From Tetrapyrgos nigripes (lineage: Eukaryota; Basidiomycota; Agaricomycetes; Agaricales; Campanellaceae): a stretch of 64,000 bases of DNA. Where the stretch lies: the NCBI GenBank assembly GCA_013368315.1, contig JAACJM010000194.1:95417-159416 (forward strand), read 5' to 3'. The notes beneath the pieces are model-generated. The model was given only the letters and a program-made list of their open reading frames with translations, searched no databases and had not been told where the DNA came from. The translations under genes and the position numbers were made by a program. This document shows, piece by piece, positions 57,400 to 64,000 of the stretch. The number at the start of each line of letters is the position of its first letter. Positions within the stretch are counted from its first letter, which is position 1.

Positions 57400-59943
57400 T
57401 CAATTATAAAACTGAAGTCCTAATTGTTTCCTGAACTTCTCAAACTTTACTCGATCAAGAGCTTTAGTGAGTAGATCTGCAGGGTTATTACTTCCTTCAA
57501 TGAAGAATAACTTGACTGTCTCGTCGATGACTTTTTCTCGAACAAAATGATATCGAATATCAATGTGTTTCGTTCGCTTATCCGTGACAGGGTTTGATGC
57601 AATAAAAATTGATCCTTGATTGTCACCGTAAATTGGAATAGCGTGAAGTGGATATCCAATTTCACTGAGAAGAGTCTTGAACCAACAGACTTGTCGACTG
57701 CAGTCACTAAGTGCCATGTATTCAGCTTCAGTCGAAGATAGAGCAACTGTCTTTTGTTGTCTTGACGTCCAGCTAAATGGTGCTTGGGCTAATTGTAGAA
57801 AGAAGCCAGTTTGAGATTTGCGAGTTCCAGGATCTGATCCCCAATCAGAGTCTGTGTAGGCTGATAAGCCTTCTCCCCCTCGACCGTTGTACACAAGAGC
57901 ATATTTTCTAGTGCCAACAAGATAACGGCAAATGTCTTTCGCCTTATTGTAGTGTTCTTGTGAGGGGTTTGCAGCAAATTGCGCAAGTTTTGTGACAGCA
58001 AAGGAAATATCAGGACGTGTTCCTAACATTAAGTAAAGTAAGGATCCGATTATCTCCTGATAACTTTGACGAAGAGTATGATTGACAGGAGTGTCATTTG
58101 GAAGAGGAAGAGGGTGATAATTGCCAGGTAATGGGGTAGCAGAAGCTTTCGCGTTTTGCATTCCATAAGTTTCTAGGATTTTATCCAGATAAGCGCACTG
58201 ATCTAAAGAGATCTTGCTGCCTTTCCTAGTAATTCTCATCCTAAGGAATTCTTTGGCATCGCCTAGATCCCTACATTCCCATCTCTTCATAAAGTTTCCT
58301 TTGAGTCGTAAGACTAAGGTTTTGTTAGCTCCATAGAATAGAGCGTCATCCACATAGACTACAGCAATGACGATAGAGTTTTCAATAAGATTTTTGTTGG
58401 CGTCATAGCGTTTGTGAATGAAGATTCCGGCGTCGGAAATGATTCGTTTAAAACCAAGTTCCGCCGTGGATTTATCAAGACTTTTCCACCACGCAAGTCC
58501 TGCTTGTTTGAGTCCGTAAAGAGCACGAAGAAGCCGGACGACTTTATGCTCTTGTCCTTTTACTTTAAAGGCTTCTGGTTGTTCCATATAGATTTCTTCA
58601 TCGAGTAAGCCATATAAGTAGGCTGATCGGACATCAACACCGGACACGTGCCAGCCCTTAAGTGCAGCTAAGGCGAAGATTAAGCGCACAGTCTCGAATC
58701 GAACAACAGGCGAATATATTTGATCAAAGTCTATGCCTTCGACCTGTGAAAAACCTTTTGCAACGAGTCTTGCCTTTTTACGACCATCAGTTTTGATGTC
58801 GAAGACCCATCGGTTTTTGATAACTTTCCTATCTTTAGGTCTTTCGACCAATTCATAGGTGTCGCGCTTGCGAAGAGCCTCTAATTCTTCGCGGCAAGCG
58901 ACTTTCCATTCCTCTTGCTCAGCTATAGGTAAGCGAGCAATATCTTTGAATGTCCATTCGCGAATATTACGAACATTCGGTTGATTCCCATCATTCTTCG
59001 AAGTAACTTTCTGAATAAGCAAGTGGGAATCGATCTCTCCAGGAGCAATTGCCTGCATAAGCAAGAAATTTATAGATACTCCCCCTTCACGGCATGGTTC
59101 TGCCATTTCTTCTGATTCAGGGCGTGCAGAGTCATCACTCTCGGCTTGCTGCTCCCCCTGGGGTGCGCTTCCGGATGCAGAACTAGGTCCGGGAACCTGT
59201 TGCTCTGCAGCTTGTTGACGTTCTCTCCGAGCGTCTCTCTCTGCTTTAGCTTTTGCTTCCGCTCTTTTATCAGCTGCGATTTGAGGTTCAAGATCGCGTT
59301 CAACTTCTACAGGGTGTCTATCCCCGTATCGTTTAGGTACAGTACCAGTGCGCTCGCTTCGACGCGTTGGTTCTGTTGGTGGCCGTCTTTGTCTAGGAGC
59401 TCTGGGCTTTCGAGGTGCCTGAGGAGGTGGTGTCTCCACTGGCGGCGGTGTTACCGTTCTTCTAGGCTCAGAGTCACTATCCGGGGACGAAGGCGGTGGA
59501 TCCTGTTCAGGTTCGTCGTCACGAAGTTGATCAGGTCTCCTTGTTGAAGGGATGCGAGGAGGACAATGATGAAAATCTTCATCATCATCGTCGGGGATTG
59601 TTTGTGGTAGAGGAGTGTCATCGTCGTGCGATGACTCGATAGGTAGTTGTTTCGAATTACGAGATTGAGTTTTACATCGAGGAAAAAAGTCTTCCTCAAA
59701 CACGGCTTGCGGAGATGTAAATTCCGCATTGTTTGTACGCATGAAAAGATTTCCACGTTCTCCTGGTGCTACACCAAGATATGTCATGAGTTCTGACTTG
59801 GAAGCGAGTTTGTTCTTTCGAGTTTCCTCGGGTTTAAAGACATAAGCTCCACAGCCAAAAACTCGTAAGTGATCGATACGCGGTTTTTCTCTTTCAAGCA
59901 TTTCAAATGGAGTTATCCATTTGTGTCGTCGTAAGGGAGTACG
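57400..59943 (-). pseudogene. copia integrase C-terminus, reverse transcriptase and RNase H
   Basis: Minus-strand open frame of more than 840 codons running on from the stop at 59,944. It begins RTPLRRHKWITPF (end of integrase), then IDHLRVFGCGAYVF. A long Pro/Glu/Arg-rich linker follows, then RT with KARLVAKGFSQVEGIDF, GVDVRSAYLYGLLDEEIYM and the catalytic YVDD (IAVVYVDDALFYG). RNase H includes AYTDSDWGSDPGTRKSQTGF, SSTEAEYMAL and the tail TKHIDIRYHFVREKV. All catalytic landmarks are in place. On its own it has no natural start; it is the downstream half of one gag-pol frame cut by a TGA. Confidence 0.9.
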
Positions 59944-62900
59944 TCAATAGACATACAATCCATGACGGACAGCATATTCCCACCAGGATTCAGGTAGACA
60001 TGCTAACTTCATCATTGCCAATGACTTATCCATTAGGGTGCGTATAAAGCGCTCCGCTCTACCATTCTGTTGATGAATGTATGGTGCACTGTTAAGGATT
60101 TTAACACCCTTCTCGAGTAACATTTCTCGGTAGGTGCCTTTGATGAATTCACCGCCCATATCAGACATCCACTGTTCGACTTTCGTCTTATATTGAGTTT
60201 CTACCATCGCAAGGAACTGGCGAGTAGCAGTCAGTGGTTGTTTTTTGTCATTAAGAAAACGTATCCAAGCATCTGAAGTGTAATCATCAAAGAAGACGAT
60301 TATATACTTGTACTTGTGGTAGGATATCGTGGGGTATTCATGTAAATCCGTATGGATAATTTGGAAAGGACGAGTAGCACGTCGTTCGTTAGGAGGGTAA
60401 GCCTGTCTGGGAGTTTTGCCTTCAAGACAGCCTTTGCACAAAGGAAGTTCTTTCAGAATAATGAATTCAGGAGTGCCAAGGGTGTGTTGTCGGACATGTT
60501 TTAGAACATCACGAGAGGGATGTCCTATACGACGATGTAAAGTCTCGTAGTCGATAAGATAAACCAAAAGATTGGCTTTAGAAGCGACAATTTTCGATTT
60601 GTGTGGAAGATAGTATAGCGTTTCTTCCGGTATACGCTTTGAGAATGTCAAGAATGTTGTATTTCTCGAAATGGTGATATGATCGGAGTTACCGCGCATA
60701 ACCATGTTGTCATTTAAGAATTGACCAACAGATAAGAGTCGTTGATTTAGATCGGGAATGTAATAGACCGGATATAATTTCATAACTCTTTTACGTTGAG
60801 AGATCAGGACTGTTCCGGATGCACGAATCTTCGTGAATCCATTGGCAGTTTTCACTGGAATTGGTTTTATATAACTCAATTCAACAAAGTCATTGATGTC
60901 GAACGTAAAATGCGCTGATGCTCCAGAATCAAGTAACCATCCATCACTGAAGTGTATTTTGACAGTATCAGATCTCTTTTTCTTACACTTCTGGCATAGT
61001 GAGAACAGAGTGCCACAGGCACATAAATATTTATTGTTGCCGCCAGGGCTAGTGTACAGATCATTATAAATAAAAGGGGTAGTCAAACCCAGAGGAGCGG
61101 TATGTAATAAATATATACATGAAGAACCTGCTTCCAAATTACGAGCTGCTGGAAAAAGCGCATCAGTACTTTTATTCATAAGATCTAAATTAAGATCTGA
61201 CCTGAGATAACCGTTATCCAAACCAGAGGGTTCGGAGTCTAAGGACCATCCATAATTATTTGCGGCACTGGCGATAACGACGGGGGTAGAAGGTCGTGGA
61301 CTTGGAATTCCGAACGATGCGGTGTCCTCTACGGGTGACGTAGGTAGACTCATCCCGCTGACCGATGGTGGAGTTGACATGTACTCGAGATCGCTGGTTT
61401 CGGATAGGCTCGGAGACATGCTCCGGAGTTCTGGCATTGAACTCGGAGTTGGAGCCCTGGAGGGTAATTCCATCCCTCCTAGTCCGATTGTTGCGTCTCT
61501 CTGCCAGTCGATTAGCTCGTCGTACCTTCCATCCTCGTTTTGGAGATGAGGAGTCAGCCATTCCCATCCCGTCGAAGTCGTGCCAGGTGTTGGGCTTGCA
61601 ACACGGCTGGATGGCAAGGATTGAGTGGTCATGCCATTGGGATGTGCAGGAAGTGAGCCACTTGGCCTCTCGCTGCGGACTGCAGCAAGTCGTTGGATAA
61701 GAGAAAGAGTGCCATGGGTTCCCGTTGGGGCAACGGTGCTCAGCGCTGCTCTGAGTGGTTCCCCATAGAGGTGTAGGGAATCCTCGGGGTTCTGAAACCT
61801 CTCCCCAAGGTGAATTGCGCATTCCATCATCTCGGCAGCAGGATCCGCTGCAATCCGGTCGATAAGTGGAACAGGTGTCCGGATGTCCTGAGAAACCTTT
61901 GCACCTGACTCCGTCGTTGTGGTACCAAACACACTTCCGAGTTCCGAAGTGTTCACCAGAGTGTCCTCGTTCCAACTGGCATCTTCTCCTTGAGCGCATG
62001 CCATATCGGCATCTGAACCGGTCTGAGTTTCGGGGTATTCACCGTTCCAACCATTCCAGTTGCCAGCATCACCCCAACCATCAGTAGATGTTTGAAGGTT
62101 GTCCCAATAGATGCGTTCCGTGAGAGTACGTTTGGAACGAGGAGCAGGGGTAAGAGGAGTGAAGGAAGGATCGGAATGAGACATGACAACATCTTCAAGA
62201 GTAGCAACAGTCTCACCAGATGGTCTAGCGCCAATGTCGCGTGCCAAGTTGATAGCTCTTTTGGTACCTGTGAAGAAGGCGTCAAAAGGCTTTTCCGTTT
62301 CCATGAAGAATGGCTTACGGATGTCAACTGCAGCGGGCGTGTCGACGACGGTGACTGTGTGCATCATGGGAGACATATCACCATGAGCGAGATGTGCTTG
62401 GCCTTGTCTCTTGGCCTGTTCAGACTTCCCAGCTCGACCTCCACGACGGAAATTGGCCTTTCCTTTGCCCTTTCCCTTGCCTTTTCCCTTGTTATTCCCA
62501 TTGGAGCCGCTGGCTCCGTTAGCGCCGCTGCTGCTGCCACTGGGGCGCTGCTGCTGCTGCTGTTGGAAACTAGGGTTACCGTCCTTTTGCTTGACAGCTG
62601 AAAGACGGTTGGCTTGGGCTTTCCCTGAAGGCCCTTTGAAAGCTCCCTGGCGAGATTCCCAAATATTGACAATCTCGCTTTGTAGTACATCGAGATTTGC
62701 GGTGTCGACCTCCTGAATAGTGTATTGAGTATACTGATTGATAAGATACTCATATCTGGGAGGAAGTTTGGAAATGATGAACATGACGATGAGGAAGTTG
62801 GCGACTTTCGTAATGGAAGTGGCTGAGGTGCCATCAGTGGGGATACCATAGGCACTGACCCTATCGAAGTGCATGCGAATAAGTTCGATCGCAGCACTAG

Positions 62901-63324
62901 GATTGGCGTCGTTGGGAATAGTGATGGAGGTAGCACGTTTGAAATCCGTGTAGATTGCGGAAACACCAGGTTTCCCATAGGTCTTTTTGAGAAAGACCCA
63001 AATTTCCTTGGCGGTAGTCATTCCAAGCGTTTTCTGACGAACGGGAGGAGAGAGACGAAGTTTGATAGACCCCATGGCCTTATCGTTCTTCTCATCCCAG
63101 TCAGCCTGTTTCTTTTGAGCCGCCGTGATGGCCTCAGTTTGAGTTGCCATGTCTTCTTCAGTCAGAGGGGAGACGAGACTCACTTCGGCATCATCAGGGC
63201 GGTCAGTGCTAAGGACAGAACTAAGTCCACTAGCCTGCAACCAAGAGATAAGGATGTCAGCCCAGATGTGGAAATCAACACCGGCGAAGACGGGGACAGT
63301 AGTCATCAGGACGTTGGAAGACAT
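59944..63324 (-). CDS. copia Gag, protease and most of integrase, 1,126 aa
   Basis: Minus strand, start MSSNVLMTTVPVFAGVDFHI. Gag (residues 1-290) carries IWVFLKKTYGKPG, a poly-Gln stretch, and a basic (KG)n-FRRGGRAGK tail in place of a CCHC knuckle. About 400 residues rich in Ser, Pro and Thr follow with no recognised domain. A Cys cluster (CACGTLFSLCQKCKKKR) then lies just before the protease site DGWLLDSGASAHFT. Next are the pre-integrase zinc region (HRRIGHPS...CKGC) and the integrase core (IIHTDLHEYP, MSDMGGEFI, QQNGRAERFI). The frame stops at TGA 59,944-59,946 inside integrase; without it the frame would run on into RT. Confidence 0.9.
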   Translation of the reverse strand: MSSNVLMTTVPVFAGVDFHIWADILISWLQASGLSSVLSTDRPDDAEVSLVSPLTEEDMATQTEAITAAQKKQADWDEKNDKAMGSIKLRLSPPVRQKTLGMTTAKEIWVFLKKTYGKPGVSAIYTDFKRATSITIPNDANPSAAIELIRMHFDRVSAYGIPTDGTSATSITKVANFLIVMFIISKLPPRYEYLINQYTQYTIQEVDTANLDVLQSEIVNIWESRQGAFKGPSGKAQANRLSAVKQKDGNPSFQQQQQQRPSGSSSGANGASGSNGNNKGKGKGKGKGKANFRRGGRAGKSEQAKRQGQAHLAHGDMSPMMHTVTVVDTPAAVDIRKPFFMETEKPFDAFFTGTKRAINLARDIGARPSGETVATLEDVVMSHSDPSFTPLTPAPRSKRTLTERIYWDNLQTSTDGWGDAGNWNGWNGEYPETQTGSDADMACAQGEDASWNEDTLVNTSELGSVFGTTTTESGAKVSQDIRTPVPLIDRIAADPAAEMMECAIHLGERFQNPEDSLHLYGEPLRAALSTVAPTGTHGTLSLIQRLAAVRSERPSGSLPAHPNGMTTQSLPSSRVASPTPGTTSTGWEWLTPHLQNEDGRYDELIDWQRDATIGLGGMELPSRAPTPSSMPELRSMSPSLSETSDLEYMSTPPSVSGMSLPTSPVEDTASFGIPSPRPSTPVVIASAANNYGWSLDSEPSGLDNGYLRSDLNLDLMNKSTDALFPAARNLEAGSSCIYLLHTAPLGLTTPFIYNDLYTSPGGNNKYLCACGTLFSLCQKCKKKRSDTVKIHFSDGWLLDSGASAHFTFDINDFVELSYIKPIPVKTANGFTKIRASGTVLISQRKRVMKLYPVYYIPDLNQRLLSVGQFLNDNMVMRGNSDHITISRNTTFLTFSKRIPEETLYYLPHKSKIVASKANLLVYLIDYETLHRRIGHPSRDVLKHVRQHTLGTPEFIILKELPLCKGCLEGKTPRQAYPPNERRATRPFQIIHTDLHEYPTISYHKYKYIIVFFDDYTSDAWIRFLNDKKQPLTATRQFLAMVETQYKTKVEQWMSDMGGEFIKGTYREMLLEKGVKILNSAPYIHQQNGRAERFIRTLMDKSLAMMKLACLPESWWEYAVRHGLYVY

Positions 63325-63628
63325 CTTTGATAATATCTGGGGAAGTCAACTGTCAGCCTTTATCCATATGCAGAATAAGAAGGCAGCATTTAATGCGCCA
63401 TGTGAAAGTGAAAAGAGGCAGCGATGAACGCGCCATGACAGTGACTACTCCCCTAGATTGTCAACAACTGCAGCTGGACATAGGTCCTGCGCTGTTGGAC
63501 ATATCGTCAAGCCATGAAAGGCGACGCAGGCTGCCACAAGGGCGCCACAGGCAGCCATGAAGGCGCCATCCAGGTAGTATGCGAAGTCTATGGTTTGCAG
63601 CCATTGAAGGCGCTCCCAAGGGCCTTCG
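63325..63628 (-). other. copia leader between primer site and gag
   Basis: About 300 bases of untranslated leader. GGCGCC and GGCGC motifs recur near 63,520-63,620 and could support folding or packaging. Confidence 0.4.
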
Positions 63629-63640
63629 GGGCCCATAACC
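63629..63640 (-). promoter_or_regulatory. copia primer binding site, matching initiator tRNA-Met anticodon arm
   Basis: Directly inside the 5' LTR the minus strand reads GGTTATGGGCCC. Its complement GGGCCCATAACC equals the anticodon stem-loop of eukaryotic initiator tRNA-Met (anticodon CAU), not a tRNA 3' end. Priming by the 5' half of that tRNA is known for Drosophila copia. Confidence 0.75.
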
Positions 63641-64000
63641 TGTTAAGCAGGCATGGTACGGCTTGTACACTACTAAACGCAGTGGCAACTACGCTTACTT
63701 ACCTGGGGATAAGAGTTAGCTTGTAAGGCTAGTAAGAGGCTTATTGAGCGATGTGGGTTAAGTGTAAAACTTGTTATTAGGAGGACTATCTACCAGTCCT
63801 TATATACCTTTTAGGAGGTACAAATACATGTAAACTAATACTAGAGTAACAATAAGATTCTATTGTACTGGATAGAACAATGCTGGTTTCGTACACTATT
63901 GTCGTACTACACTTTATTGTCTATATAATCTTATTGTTCTATATATAACTACTATTATTGTTCTACATAGAATATGTTGATGGCTGCAACTGAATGCGCC
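63641..64000 (-). repeat. copia 5' LTR, cut by the window end
   Basis: 360 of an expected 369 bases, matching 56,925-57,284 at every position I compared. The remaining nine bases should lie just beyond the window. Confidence 0.9.

Larger units (their letters stand above)
56925..64000 (-). mobile_element. Ty1/copia retrotransposon, about 7.1 kb, nearly intact
   Basis: Both LTRs are present and the coding strand is minus. Gag, protease, integrase, RT and RNase H follow in Ty1/copia order. The 360 LTR bases that can be compared appear identical, implying very recent insertion. The only visible coding defect is TGA at 59,944-59,946. The right end runs about nine bases past the window, so its target duplication cannot be checked; the left flank is GTATG. 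Confidence 0.95.

Noticed and set aside
61256..61999. 247-codon minus-strand ORF inside copia gag
   Set aside because: Shadow frame of the long gag-pol ORF in its Ser/Pro-rich linker, where stops are rare in other frames.

Overview
The window looks like a piece of a basidiomycete genome, very probably an Agaricomycete (mushroom-forming fungus). The evidence is short GT-AG introns of about 45-60 nt cutting genes into many small exons, together with families typical of that class: a Plavaka-type transposase, a TET/JBP-like oxygenase beside a basidiomycete integrase-core gene, chromodomain Ty3/gypsy pol, and expanded 7-transmembrane proteins. I see no rRNA, no convincing tRNA, no CRISPR and no bacterial operon. 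It is accessory, repeat-rich DNA. All calls come from reading the sequence; no database search was possible. Layout: 0-3.5 kb is repeat DNA with a solo LTR. 3.5-5.2 kb (minus) is an intact five-exon gene of a transposon-associated family. 5.7-8.5 kb holds a decayed small gene divergent from an intact 7TM gene (copy A). 9.9-14.2 kb holds a decayed TET/JBP-like oxygenase gene followed by a decayed integrase-core gene. 14.9-19.1 kb is a broken LTR element with LTR and gag only. 20-23.3 kb has fragments of minus-strand genes around a 455-bp tandem repeat packed with short palindromes. 24.8-27.7 kb has a truncated and then an intact 7TM gene (copy B). 28.2-31.6 kb is a complete hAT transposon with a perfect 8-bp target duplication. 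32.4-38.8 kb is a complete two-gene Plavaka/CACTA-like transposon. 40.0-41.2 and 42.4-44.3 kb are two elements without a recognisable transposase, with the same CATCAG termini and 2-bp duplications as the Plavaka element. 45.5-48.6 kb is a diverged segmental duplicate of 5.7-9.1 kb carrying 7TM copy C. 51.3-56.4 kb is a Ty3/gypsy chromovirus whose internal region is inverted between intact insertion ends. 56.4-56.8 kb is the remnant of a zinc-finger gene. 56.9-64.0 kb is a very young Ty1/copia element on the minus strand, with identical LTRs as far as the window shows and a single in-frame TGA. How the parts relate: the only apparently intact non-mobile genes are the three 7TM paralogues, which share one eight-exon structure, and the five-exon gene at 3.5-5.2 kb. 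Most of the rest is transposons. Some look intact (hAT, Plavaka pair), one nearly so (copia), and others are old and broken, mainly by in-frame TGA codons consistent with C-to-T decay. The Plavaka element is the best candidate for an underdescribed system: an intact transposase, a divergently transcribed acidic/basic partner protein, subterminal GTATGG arrays, and related non-autonomous elements nearby.
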